From positions 18,666,177-18,730,176 of the forward strand of contig NC_057791.1 of assembly GCF_014905175.1 (NCBI RefSeq): a stretch of DNA of 64,000 nucleotides, read 5' to 3'. The notes beneath the pieces are model-generated. The model saw nothing but the letters and a program-made list of their open reading frames with translations. It did not search any database and was not told where the DNA came from. Below, piece after piece: positions 22,295 through 34,459 of the stretch. Both the position numbers and the translations under genes were made by a program. Within the stretch, counting starts at the first letter, position 1, and the number at the start of each line of letters is the position of its first letter. The stretch is from Aphidius gifuensis (Eukaryota; Arthropoda; Insecta; Hymenoptera; Braconidae).

Positions 22295-23759
22295 ATTATG
22301 TTAATTAAAAAAAATTATTTCTTTACTTATTTTTTTTGATACTAAGAATTTTATTGCTTCTTCAATGAGTTATTCATTCTTTTATTTCATTTAATTAAAT
22401 TCAGCAAAAATGGTAAAATCAATTTACTTTTTCCAAGAATTTCATTGTTTATGGTTTTTATAAAATAAGTAGAAGTAATATCACAAGGTTGCAATAAATT
22501 GTATAGAGATGATATAAATATCCATGGTGACATGTCTAGGTGTTGGAAAGGTTTGGTTTGTTCATAGATAATCCTTCGGGATTATAGTGGTATCATGCAA
22601 TTCCATGCACCATATTCGAAGCAAACAACCCCCTTCATTTTGAGACAAATGTTTGTTTGCAGGTAGAAAATGAATTTAAATTTTTGATATTTTTTTTTAT
22701 ACTCTCTGATAAGAACAATGCTGATTGTATATTTTTGTCTAAAATAAATATAAATATTTATAAAAATTATTACTGTTTTAAACATTGAATATTCTTTGAA
22801 TTATTTTTTTTTGTCTATTTTCTTCACTCAGTCGAGCTGCAGTCTTATGTGTGTGTGATAAGGGTGGTCATAAAAATATTATATAAAATTTTTCCCTCTC
22901 AAAATGATCGATCTTACCAGGTATTAAAATATATGAAAAAAAAAATATACATATATGCATGTATGCGTAGACACTTGACGTATATCATAAAATAAATTTT
23001 TCTTAGTCATGTTTTATTATGAATTTTCCGAGTCATATATTACATAATATTTTTGAAAAGAAAGAGAAAGGGTCTGCCAAATCTTACTAAATCTAGGGAG
23101 GAAGAAAAGGCTCAAAAAGCCTTATGTAATTTATGAACGACCCCTATAGCAATTCGAGCTTTTTTCAAATATTTATACATATTTAAAATAAATTAATACA
23201 AACAAGCAAGTCCGATTGTGTATATACTTAAACGCTTGCAAAGACAATTGACTTTATAAACAAAAGTTAATTCAAAAAATTACTATTTACCCAGACACGT
23301 ATATATTATTTTTCTGATAATAAAAATTAATTAATCAGTAGATTTTTAATGTGACAAATACCTTTCATTTAATGCATCAAGTAGTAAAAAATTATCAAGT
23401 AAATATCAATTTAATTTAATAGCTGTCAAAAGCATACCATATGGAAAAAAAAAAACTTTCAACAACATAAAAATAAAAGATAAACGTAGAAATAAAATAA
23501 AAAAAAAAAATTATATGCATGAATAAAGAATATTACTTTTGTTTGCATTTGTTAAATCTAAAATATATTGTTCAAAGACAAAATAAATTTTCTTTGCAAC
23601 GGATCAACAACCCTGCGAGACATTTCTGAGTGAGTATTTCTCTTCAACATATCATTTTTTTTTTTCTATTTTATTTATTTTCTTCACTTGTATATATATA
23701 AAACGAAGAAAAGAAAATGTATTATATTTTTTTTTGTATATGTGTGTACATACGTAAAG
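22295..23759. other. AT-rich non-coding stretch
   Basis: On the minus strand an acceptor-like TTATATTTATTTTAG near 22742 precedes about 33 open codons, with overlapping alternative frames. I could not choose a model. The string AAGGGTGGTCATAAAA near 22860 resembles some transposon termini. Nothing else is seen. Confidence 0.4.
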
Positions 23760-23924
23760 GGGTTTAGAAATGTACAATGATTCTGGCGCGGATTTCGTGG
23801 TCTTCATTCAATCGTTTCTCGTCCTCTGCATCAAGCTTTGAACCAAGACCAGTGAAATAAAGAGACATGAAGGAGGAGGAGAGATTTGTATAAGTTCGGC
23901 ATATCTCGACGATTCCCAGGGTTG

Positions 23925-24020
23925 AATCAGTAGACTCGAGAATAGTCGGCGAGCGGAAGTGACGCCGGCGCCTCGACGGAGCCGGTTCGGGCGCCAGTGC
24001 GCTCCGCTGCGTCGTATCAT
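23925..24020. promoter_or_regulatory. CpG-rich promoter-like patch
   Basis: The densest CpG cluster of the window (strings such as GTCGGCGAGCGG, GACGCCGGCGCCTCGACGG and GTTCGGGCGCCAGTGCGC) lies in an otherwise AT-rich context, followed by a long poly-T tract. Frames are open on both strands here only because A/T stop codons are scarce. A transcription start or 5'-UTR exon is the most likely reading. No TATA box or initiator could be placed with confidence. Confidence 0.35.
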
Positions 24021-24415
24021 CCTATGCTTTTTTTTTTTTTTTTTTTTTTATCTTTTACCCTCCTCCCACACAACTCTTTCCATCTCCACTTCATTCCTCA
24101 CAATTTTTCCTTTTTTTCCATCCGTTGAAATCCGCAAAAAAAAAAACAAAAACAAACAAATACTCGAACTTAACTAATCAATTGATTTTGCAATTTCATT
24201 ATTAATGCAGTCTAGTGATCTGAGTAATTAATTCTGTCGGAGAAAAAAAAATATAACGACTCAAAAAAATTGTTTTCTCAATGACAGAATAAATAAAAGT
24301 TTGGAAATTAGTTTATATATATTTTATATTTATACAGCTGAGTCAAAAAAATATATTTCTAAAATTTTTTTATGATCCTTTTTTTTTTTCTCGAGTTTTT
24401 AAAGTTATATTATTT

Positions 24416-24712
24416 ATGGGATATTTTAAAATTTTTTATCTACTTATATTTTCCATTTATTTTATTGAGTATTTTGAAAAATGTTATTGTCTTTTTTTTT
24501 TTATATTAAACCAAAAGAAAATTCAGTTTGAATTATTGATAAATTATTTCAAATCGATTCGTCAAAGTTTGAAGATCATTCGCATCTGTATAAATTTGCT
24601 ACTTAAAAATGCAAGTCGTACATCAATTTGTATATTTTCACTTCAACATATATGTCAGAATCGTAAACATATATCAATTAAATGTCCAATGAAAATAAAA
24701 AATCGAAACTAA
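24416..24712 (+). CDS. Candidate small protein with hydrophobic N-terminus, 98 codons
   Basis: A pyrimidine-rich acceptor (TTTTTCTCGAGTTTTTAAAG) ends 12 nt before this ATG. The frame begins MGYFKIFYLLIFSIYFIEYF, signal-peptide or anchor-like, then has a second hydrophobic patch. Its last 50 residues are basic with five cysteines and include SIRQSLKIIRICINLL and SICIFSLQHICQNR. Codon use in that half (CGT, CGC, CAA, ATC) is coding-like. AATAAA signals occur at about 24692 and 24834. A small secreted basic protein is possible; no family is recognised. Confidence 0.33.
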   Translation: MGYFKIFYLLIFSIYFIEYFEKCYCLFFFILNQKKIQFELLINYFKSIRQSLKIIRICINLLLKNASRTSICIFSLQHICQNRKHISIKCPMKIKNRN

Positions 24713-25779
24713 ATCAAGTCTTAATTTGTATTTCGATTAATGACTGTCATAAATATTTTCAATTCTCAAAAATAACTACCCGTTGACTTTTAAATTTTTG
24801 ATAAAGCCACTAAATTATTACAATATTAATTTACTAATAAATTTTCTCATTAACAAATGCCCAAATAAATCAAAGTAAATAATTAAAAAAATTTTAAAAA
24901 TTCATCAAATACTTAAAAAGCGAATAATATGAATATTTAAAAATTTATTTTGTTCAATCATACTATATACGCATTTGCAACAGATACCATCAGCTAATTA
25001 TTTATAATATACAGACACAATGGAATTCAAATTAATAGTTTTGTTTCATTAATTACGGTATGCAATATCCACGTACTTCCGTGTCCGGGAGTTAAATAAA
25101 ATATATGCGAAGCTGTGTGCGATTTAGGTAAAGGTAGGTCTACGCTTTGGCACAAATATAAGCTGGCACACAAACAGGGCCAAGGGGGGTATTGGACAGT
25201 AATATTCAAACTACTATTTTGACTTTTCTAAAAACAAACAAAAAAACTTGAATGTATATTGTTCCATTGCTGTGGTTGTATTATTTATATAAATACATTT
25301 GTTACATTGAACAAACTTTCACGTCACACAACTTGTTATATAAACGCATGAACACGTGCCATTCAGCTAACACATAAAATTGCACTTGTCCACTATCAAC
25401 AAATAATGGTACATAAAATTTTTTTTTCTATTTTCATGTAATATATATTTTAATTGAATTTTCTTTAATTATTTTTAAATAATTTTAACAGTCTAACACA
25501 TCAGCAGTTTTGGTGTAAAATATTTTTTAAATTTTCATTTTATCATAGAGTTAATTTATTATTTATATAATGCACATTAATATTGTCATAATTTTTTTTC
25601 ATCTTAAAAATAATACTTAACACAACCCTCGAGGAAAAAAAAATTTATATATATTTTCTCATGAAATTTTGTACACCTATTCTATCAAGCTTTTTAAATA
25701 TTTGTTTTATCTAAACGAAGATGGTATAGAGTTTGCTTATTTTTTTTTTTATCTTTGTGAGTGATTGGTTGGAACATAG
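24713..25779. other. AT-rich non-coding stretch
   Basis: No open, splice-flanked frame. A patch at 25060-25200 is GC-richer without a coding signal. Confidence 0.4.
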
Positions 25780-25927
25780 CAGAACATGGGTCTCGACTAT
25801 AACGAGCTAGTGTGAAACGAGAGGTTTTGGTGGGTTGTTGTTATCTGGGTGGCAGCCGACCGAGCACCACATTAATATTAGGCTCCTCGTTAATGCCTAG
25901 TGGTAGCTACTGGCGTTACGTTTCGCA
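25780..25927 (+). other. Candidate 5' exon ending in a consensus donor
   Basis: A GC-richer block ends at CGTTTCGCA|GTAAGTAAAT, a good donor. One frame is open for the last ~38 codons (ending SLMPSGSYWRYVS) but has no start codon upstream in frame, so a non-coding first exon or an internal exon are both possible. Palindromic ATTAAT and GTTAATG strings sit inside. Confidence 0.28.
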
Positions 25928-28188
25928 GTAAGTAAATTATGCGATGTGAAATTATTAGCACCATTAAAGAAATTTATATTTTTTTAGCTGCCACCTCAGC
26001 CCACCAAATATACATTCTTACCCTCTCCAATAACTTTTTTTTTTTTTTTGCACGAAGCATTCATGTCTGTACAATGTTGATGATTTTCTACCTTTATCTG
26101 AAAGCGCCTTGCTTCCGTGTCTTTATCCCCCCAAACTTTGTCACGTTTCTTTTCCTTTTTTTTATTTTTTCTCCTTCATTTTCTTATTTCAAGCAATAGC
26201 ATATAATATTTTATATTTTAACTTTTTTATTTTTATTTATGTCTGTCTAATCTTTTTGCGAGAATCAATTCTTATCGTTATTTTTCTCCGTTATATTTTT
26301 TTTTCCCTACCAATGATGATCAATGCCAAGCATTTAGAGTGTCAGATATATTTTGTTAGCGCACAGTGTTGTTCACCCACCATTTTACATACACAATATA
26401 AATGCCATATATATTATATACTGCTATTTAAAAATATCAAATAAAATGGCATGTCGAGAGTAAAGCTCGTGGTTGTATTTTTTAAAATATATGCGTTAAC
26501 AATATGTGTCGTTAATAAACCTTGTCACATTGACAATCGTTTTATAGAAAAAAAAAAACTATAATTTTTTTATTTAAAATTGATGCACTGCAAATCAAAA
26601 TAATTAACTCGGAAAAATTTGAGTCATTATATTCATAAATATATATGCAAAGAATCAATATTGAAATTCAATAATTTAGTCCTATAAAATTGGTGCAGGC
26701 ATATACTGAAAGTGATTGCTTATACAGAACAGTATTAGAGATAATTACTTTTAATACCTTAAACATTACGAGCACAAGAGAATAAGAAAATAAAGTGGTA
26801 ATGGCGATTGAAGTGGCGATGGTGAACATGAATTTATGAAAAGGGTTTGACTACAATAAAGTTGGCACGTTTTGTGGTCATATAAAATCATGACTGTCTA
26901 TTCAATGAGCTTGAAAATGGCCTCAAACAGATATCATACGGTCTGAAGGATTCTTTGGGTCTTGAAATTTTATATTTATATTATTATTATTATATCATAT
27001 TATACACTTTGACAAAATTTAAATCTACTATTTTATCTTCAAGATTAAATTATCACTTATTTAACATTGAATTTTATACATAAAACATTCACACGATGAT
27101 CACAAATATCTTGATAACAGAAATAAATTTAAAAAAATAAAATAAAATAATAAATAAAAATAAATAAACTATAGCCTTATTCTACAGTCAGGTCACAAAA
27201 AAATACTAGCAAAACTTAATGTAAAATAATCCCATAAATTTTTTTCCTGACACTTGTTCTCTAAGAAAAGAAAAAAAAAAATTTGTGTTAAAAAAAAAGA
27301 AACCGGTGTGGATGATGAATGCGAGCAACGGGTTTGGTATGTACAACCTATTGAGGCCACGGGTAGATAATGTGTATATGTTAGGGAGGTAAAAGGGTCG
27401 TGCTAGAGGTCACTTTGAGCCAAAAGTACAGGCATACGAGAAAAGACGATTTTAAAGTGTTGGATAAAATGAGTTGAGTGCAAAGTACACAGTGGCAATG
27501 CAAAAATAAATTGAAAAAAAAAAAAAATAGTATATAGGACTCAATGGAACTTGCCCTTCATGAATTTTGACGACACTTTGAAATGGATGAAAAAGTTTAA
27601 AAGTTTCTAATGTAAATTTATATGGATTTTCTTTGATATCAACGTGACACGCACAGTTGTAATTTACTAATTAATCTTTTTAGTGTTGCTTATTACTTGT
27701 TGATTCACCAGCTTATTGTCATATTAAAACCCTCCACGTTTGTATGACTTTTCTCGTTTCTAAGGCAACGCAAAAGTTAAATCTGTATATTAATCGCAAG
27801 ATTAAAATCAGTCAGTTTATTTATTTTTCTATCTCATTGGTGAAGAGAATTTTTTTTTCTACTCAAATTATCACATATTTAATTTAATCGTGATTAAATT
27901 AATACAAATTTATAATTAACTATGTATTTTTTATGTATTTAATTTTTAATAATGATAACCCCAAGCTGCATCATAAAAATATAAATATTAAAAAGAAAAT
28001 AATATTAAAAATGACTTCAAATAAATATGACAAGTATTATTTTCATTTGTTATGATGATGATTTATACGTGTATAGCAAAAAGGATGATAAATTTATGTA
28101 ATTATTTTGAAGTTAAATTTTTTTTTATTGTAAATAAATGATATTGAAGGGTTATACGCAAAATAAGCTCAGTAAGGTATATATATAA
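25928..28188. other. Non-coding stretch
   Basis: AT-rich with a mixed-composition patch at 27300-27480 that is not open in any frame. T-rich tracts at 26.03-26.30 kb give hydrophobic spurious frames. Confidence 0.45.
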
Positions 28189-28497
28189 CTGTATAGATAC
28201 GAGAATTACTATTACGGAAACTCTGATGCCTCATCCTTCTTCCATTTCAAGCCTAAGCGAAGCCATTCATCAGGATTTCGGCGCGCAGACGTGCTTTATT
28301 ACAAGCCCGCTTCGAAATTGCTATCCTATGACTCCATTTCAGGGGTTCGGGTAGGCGATCACAAAGTGGGTGGTGCAGCCCTTCCTATCGACACGTACTT
28401 GCTCTCTTTCTCTCTCTCTTTCTCTATTACAGAAGCACACGCAACACACATGCTCATTCACCAACACAAACACACACACATGCATATTGAGTATTAG
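28189..28497 (+). CDS. Possible coding exon, unknown product
   Basis: One frame is open for 103 codons, from after TAA at 28186-28188 to TAG. Its first 70 residues are protein-like (they include HFKPKRSHSSGFRRADVLYY and DSISGVRVGDHKVGGAALP). The last 30 run into TCTC and CACA repeats. There is no ATG before the good part, so a splice acceptor would be needed, and AAA|GTGGGT near 28364 could be a donor. The region also looks promoter-like (CpG, pyrimidine repeats), which is the main alternative. Confidence 0.25.
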   Translation: MYRYENYYYGNSDASSFFHFKPKRSHSSGFRRADVLYYKPASKLLSYDSISGVRVGDHKVGGAALPIDTYLLSFSLSFSITEAHATHMLIHQHKHTHMHIEY

Positions 28498-31400
28498 ATT
28501 TTCAAGTTAATGTATTGGTAACCTCACGTGCAAGGAAGGGGTTTTTAGACTGCTGGTGATCCAAACCGTTAACTCAAACTGAGACCATTCTAAAGCCCAA
28601 GATATTCTACGAGATCACCTTCCAAATCCTTGAAAACGTATTGCAAACGTTTAAATTGCATTTGACTATATTTAGTTTTACATATACCAACACACTCACT
28701 AGCTTATTGATATTTTTAAAAATATATATTAGAAAATTTTTAGTCAACTACTTGATGGAAGAAAAAAAAATATATTTTAATATGAATCAAGCTGTTATCA
28801 ATACACATATATCAGAATATAAATAAATTTAAAAATCATTGAGACTGAATAGAAAAGTAAACTTACAAAGTTCTATCAATTTCATCGTGTTTGAATATTG
28901 ATATTTATTATTTTGTCTGTAAAAGGGGTTGGAAATTTTGTTGGCGTAAAGAATGAGATTTTTTTTTTTTTTTTGTTAAAGTGTGAGTACACGCTGGCAA
29001 GATAAAATAAAAATAAAAAAACACAATGCATATACCAACTGTGGGCCAGTTTAAAAGAAAATGGAAGTGAAAGAAAATAAAAGAAATGGGATACACGGTT
29101 GTGCATAGCTTGCGTTTCTTTCAGTGAACACATAGTACTGGATGAAGAATAAGAAACCAGACATATATTTTACGTTTTTCTCTTCAGGGATGTTTCAGCA
29201 TCTTTTATACTATTTCACATTTTGAATTATTTTTGTGCTAGGTATATACACGTACATGTCTTACTAGTGGCAATAGTGCTAACAATAGTCCTTGTATAGA
29301 TGTTGATAGATTAGGCTACATAGTTTTTTTATTTTTATTTTATTTTTTTATTTAGAAACAAAAAGTTAAAAATAAATATTTTCTTTGTTCAGTGTTAGCC
29401 TCTGCATCAATGCATGCGTATAAATATCATCCATGAATATTTGAATTTTATTTATATATCGATATTGTTTTTATATTTATATTATCTGATAACCCAACGT
29501 TCCAAAATTCATATTCAAATTTCTAGTGTGAGTTTGATTTACGTTCACTGAGTCATCGAACGAGTAAATTTTTAATAACAGCAAAATAAATAGTTTTTCA
29601 ATTAAAAAAAAAAAAAAAACATTATGACTTGTTAATTTAAAAAAATGTTTAAAATACTAGCAAATTATGTAGATATAAATTTAGATGTGTATATACTTTG
29701 TTGATAGATACATATATATTTTACCGGAAAGTCAACATATTGCTGATAAAAATGGGACAGTAAGTATCCGTTCAGTCTAGCCCCGACTAAAATATCGAAC
29801 CCTATAATACTGTTGCTTCCGATATGGCAAATACTATTGTTGTTTCGACTACTTTTGATATTGATGATGCTGAAGATATTTATTTCTATGTAATAGCAAG
29901 CATTGCAAGGCTATCAAAAATAAGAAACAATCAATTATTATTTATTTTTTGGTTGAAAAGTTTTTTACATTTGAATTTTAAATCACCAAATAAATATATA
30001 TAAATGAATTTGTTTTATAAATAAAATAAACCACATGTATCACGTAAATATGAGTTGTATTTTTTCAAATGGTTAATACTGAGTAATAGTTGTTAAACAA
30101 ACCACAACAACTATTAATAATTTCTGGGCTATAAAAATGATTCATATTATGACAATGACTCAAATTTTTTTGTGATATTGTTTGTGTTAATGAAAGATGG
30201 TGAAATAAGGTAAAAGTTGGAAATAAAAAAGCCTATATTGAGTTAAAAGTATAAGGTCACGTGCTTTGAAAGAAAAAAAAAAAAAAAAAAGTATAACGTT
30301 GCATGGAAGGTTACTGGCGGTGTTGGACCACGTTTTTCTTAGTCCGGCTGAGCCGTCGGAGATTTATTTGCAAGCGAGTCAAGACAAATGACTAGATTGT
30401 GTCCAAAATTTTAACAGTGCATTTGGGTGAAACACGTCCCATCGACGAAGAAGATACTAGCAAAAGTCGTGTACAAAGAAGAGGAACGAGTAGTAGACCA
30501 AAAGAATGAGGAAGTAAAAAAAAAGTAGCACCATGAAATGGATAAGGGTATGAAACAGTAGGGGAGAAGCTAAAATGCCAAAGAAAAAATAAAAAATACT
30601 CCATCTTTTCTGATCCTATATATAGTTTCCTTTTTTTTAAAGCCAAAAAATTATAAAATAATTCTTTCGTTACGTCAAAATGATTGCATACACACTATTG
30701 ACATTTGAAATAATATTTTATAAAATATAAATTACCTATCTCTGTTTACAATTAAAATAAAAAAGTTGATACTAAATATGAAATTGAAATATTGTTGTAA
30801 TAATAATATTTAAATTATCTTAAACTCACATTTTGCCAAGTTATTTATGATGTTGTATAAAAATAATAAAATATATATTAACAATACCTTTTAATAAAAG
30901 TTTTAGTATCAACAAAGAAAAATGATAATAAAAAAAAAAAAAATAGAAAAAAAATTTCTTATAATAAAAGGCGTGTGTATATGCGTGCCAAGCATGCTCA
31001 GGCATCAATTTTGTTTAGTTATAAATAATACAGTGAAAACCTGGACGCAACCCCTCATGTACGAAAATTGGATTTCCTATCTGTCGCGCACACGCGCTTC
31101 TCCATTGGATTTATATCTGTATTCTCATACGCACATATACATCTGTGTTGACCCCGCCTGCCATCTTTCAGCCATCTAACATTTTTCAATGTCTTGCTGG
31201 ATGAAAGACAGTATTTCGTTATTATGGTATGAACAAAGATCTGGATTCCCTCTGATGCATATAAACATAAAATTTCCAGAGGGCAGCTCCACCAACCTCA
31301 TTATTTATTTATTTATTTTGTTAACCTTTTGATTATAACGACCTGAAATTTCACACATCACATAGATATGTCAGAGGGCAGTAAGAAACAAGAGGGTATT

Positions 31401-32281
31401 AAATTCAATTAATTTCATCAAAAGCACAATTTATAAGAGCAAAAAAAAAAAAGCTATATGTGATTTGTCACTTTGTTTCATATTAACAATTTTTCTACCG
31501 CAAGATAAGTAAGAACTTTAATTAGATAATTCCGTAATTCCCCATAAATGTGGTCGGTTTACGTATCCTTTGATTCTCCCTCTCAAATTCAAGAGGGTTA
31601 ATACGAAAGCCTGGAGCAGTTTTTTTTTATATTTACTAAACACCTAAGGGGCGGGAGTTTAGAACGTGGGTTTGTCTGTAAATTTTCAAAAAGGGTTCGA
31701 TTTGTATAAGGGGATACTATTTTGAATAACAGGGAAAAAGCACGTTCAACTTTATTGTGAATGCAACGAAGCTCAATATTGGTCCTTATTGAAGATCTGT
31801 CGACAGGAAAAGAACCGAAAAAAAAAAAAAAAATACAAAAAATAAAAATGAAAGCCTCCAGGGTGAGTGGAAAATTTTCCCATCATACTGATAGAAGGGA
31901 ATGTGAGTTATTGCAATTGTATATCTCCTACGAAGAGTTTGTCAAATAGATAAAGAAAAAAAAATAAAATAAGGGCTGTCAGTTGACTAGAAATAGAGCT
32001 TTACTATTATTATGATTTTTATTTTTATTATTATTATTATATAGTAGAATTTAAAATAGAAAAAAAAGAATAAGGATACAAAGAATAAAATGGAATTTAA
32101 TTTTCTAACCCTTCATGTAAAAAAAATGTCTTCCTGTTTTATTTATTTATTTATTTTTTTAAATAGTTTATTAGAATAGTTTTATTTTTCATAATAAAAC
32201 ACTGTTTTTTAAAGCTAAAGTATTTTAAAAGCTTTTGTATATTTTTATTTGTGTTATCTTAGAAAAACATTGAAGACACTT
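28498..32281. other. Non-coding region with scattered unique patches
   Basis: AT-rich background. Less AT-rich patches at 30300-30560 (with a small CGGCTGAGCCG palindrome near 30342) and 30970-31180 carry no convincing exon. CCAGG|GTGAGT near 31860 is donor-like without a partner acceptor. Confidence 0.4.
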
Positions 32282-32284
32282 TAA

Positions 32285-32557
32285 CTTGAACGCTATTTAC
32301 TAAATAACTTGCCATTATTTCAAACTGAAAGATTTATTGTTACGGAAAACTGGAGCCATACGACATTCTCCATTAATTTATGTGGGATTCGCGTAATAGT
32401 CTACCACCGCAACGTGAAAAGGACACTTTTCCCTCAGTTGATTAGTGCTTTTTTGCGTGAACCATATTGTCTTTCTTATATATATTATTCTCAGTTTCTA
32501 TTAAAGTGTTTTTTACATTTTATATACATTTTACATTTTTATAATTTTATTGTGTAA
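32285..32557 (+). pseudogene. Coding-like open frame without start codon
   Basis: The frame is open for 90 codons between TAA at 32282-32284 and TAA at 32555-32557. It is strikingly protein-like in its first 60 residues (for example LPLFQTERFIVTENWSH and VYHRNVKRTLFPQLISAF), with normal use of CGC, CAC and GTC codons. It has no ATG, and the only nearby acceptor (GTTATCTTAG at about 32252-32261) would include the in-frame TAA. A decayed gene or retro-element fragment, or an exon with an unseen acceptor, are both possible. No family is recognised. Confidence 0.25.
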
Positions 32558-33143
32558 AATTTCAAATCCATTAAATTTTTTTCGCATGAAATAAAAAACA
32601 CTGACATTGATTGAATTGCAACATAAATTAAATGCTAATAATTATAAATTAAATAAATACTTAACAAATTTTAAATTATTTTTTTAAATTTATTATCTAC
32701 AAGTTTTATTTTATTTTATTTTCATATAAATATAGACAGGTTTATAAGATCGGATTATGTGTTCGCAACTGGATTATATACTTGAAATGTTTTTTTTTTC
32801 CAACCAATCAAACTCTTTTCCTCTTTTCATTGGTCACTATTTATTTTTCTTTTTTTTTATGACTGATATTATAATAAGTAATTTAATTGATATAAATTAC
32901 ATTCAATTGAAAACCATGACATACAAATATATATTAATTTGCAACCCCTTACCCTGCCAATAATTGCATTCGAGCTTTTTTTCAATATAAAATGGATTTA
33001 AATATAAAATAATTTTTATAAAAATATCATCAGTGAGATATTCAAAAAACAATGTAAAAATTATTATCTGACGTATGTATAATTTATAGTGTGAAGAAAA
33101 AAAAGAAGATGAATGAGAATACGTGTGTGAAAAAAATATAAAT

Positions 33144-33242
33144 AAATAAAAAAATCGTGATCAGTGAAGTAAGTCAGCGGATGATCAGGGAATGTGATAT
33201 TTTAACATTAAATTTCTACGGAAAGCTGCTGGTACATAATGT
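33144..33242 (+). repeat. Identical 99-bp element, copy 1
   Basis: Every base from 33144 to 33242 is the same as in 33669-33767 (offset 525). The element holds a consensus donor string (GAAGTAAGTCAG), two GATCAG motifs and a short possible stem (CAGC with GCTG). Confidence 0.95.
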
Positions 33243-33668
33243 ATATACATATATAGTTATTAAATATAATAGTGACTTTTAGTTTTTATGATATACATGT
33301 GTGGTTCAGAATTGAAATGCAAAACAACATGAATATATAGACATAAATCAGATAAATGAGAAATAATGAATATTAATTGGAAATCAGATAAAATTTTAAA
33401 CATATATATTTATCTGAATAACTGTTTTTCTGATATACATACGCTGAATTTGCATACAATATATACATGCCACAATAAATATAATCATATGATTAGAATA
33501 ATATTCATTTATTTATTTTTTAAAATATATGTGATATTATTCTGAAAGAAAATAAAAGTTAATTCATATATCTCATTAGTATTGAATTTTACACATAAGA
33601 TAAAATTTCAATTATTTTATGAATAAGGATGAAATATGATCATTCGTTTGTATAAATAAAAAAATACG

Positions 33669-33767
33669 AAATAAAAAAATCGTGATCAGTGAAGTAAGTC
33701 AGCGGATGATCAGGGAATGTGATATTTTAACATTAAATTTCTACGGAAAGCTGCTGGTACATAATGT
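33669..33767 (+). repeat. Identical 99-bp element, copy 2
   Basis: Second copy of the element at 33144-33242. Downstream the two loci share only decayed similarity: TTTTTAGTTTT, then GTGTGGTTCAGA at about 33299 and 33874. The identity is thus sharply limited to 99 bp within an older, larger duplication. Confidence 0.95.
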
Positions 33768-34053
33768 GAATATATGCACATATATATATAGTTATATATT
33801 AACATATATATTTGAGTCTCCTCCTTATCCCTCTCACTGGCCTTTTTAGTTTTCCCCTTGAGCTAAATTCGGTGTGTGGTTCAGAGAATACAGAAAATGC
33901 AACAAGGGAGCAACGATTGAGTGTGTATATATATGAAACGCATGATATTAGCAATATACAAAATCATGAGAGATAAAAAAAGAAGATAGAAATTATATGA
34001 GATGGAGAATTAGTAGGGTGGGAGGAGAGAGAAAAATTTTATGAGAGAAAGAG

Positions 34054-34269
34054 GTGGATTGTAGGATAGATATAGAATTCAATGGTGGGGGAATGACAGA
34101 GATGAATTCGTTTCATTTCACGCTGCGAAGCTCTCGCCTTCCCCGCGCGTACGATGATTTACGCTACAATGTGGTAACCCATAATTTATCACTACCAACA
34201 CGCCGCCATCGCTACCACGCCATACCTGCTTTCACCCCCTCCCCTTTATACCGCCTGACCGTTGCTTAA
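34054..34269 (+). CDS. Possible coding or 5' exon, GC-rich
   Basis: One frame is open to TAA. It includes ATG at 34093 with MTEMNSFHFTLRSSRLPRAY following, and a basic His/Arg-rich C-terminus. The block is far GC-richer than its flanks and sits just after the second 99-bp element. Promoter or 5'-UTR sequence, open by composition, is equally likely. A second GC-richer piece ends at CTCCA|GTAAGT (about 34459), a good donor, so a plus-strand 5' exon may lie between about 34250 and 34458. Confidence 0.22.
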   Translation: MDCRIDIEFNGGGMTEMNSFHFTLRSSRLPRAYDDLRYNVVTHNLSLPTRRHRYHAIPAFTPSPLYRLTVA

Positions 34270-34459
34270 CTGTGCTGTTCTGACTCTTTTTGTCTATCTA
34301 TGCATATATATATATAGCATAAGCTTCATATGTTTTTCTCTTTTTTTTTTTTTTCATTTTCATTTTTTTATTCTTCCCTTTTTTTTATTTTCTTTTTCGA
34401 TGGTCGTCTTCAACAAATATGGTGCGTTCAAGATATTGTTTTACTTGAAAAAACTCCAG

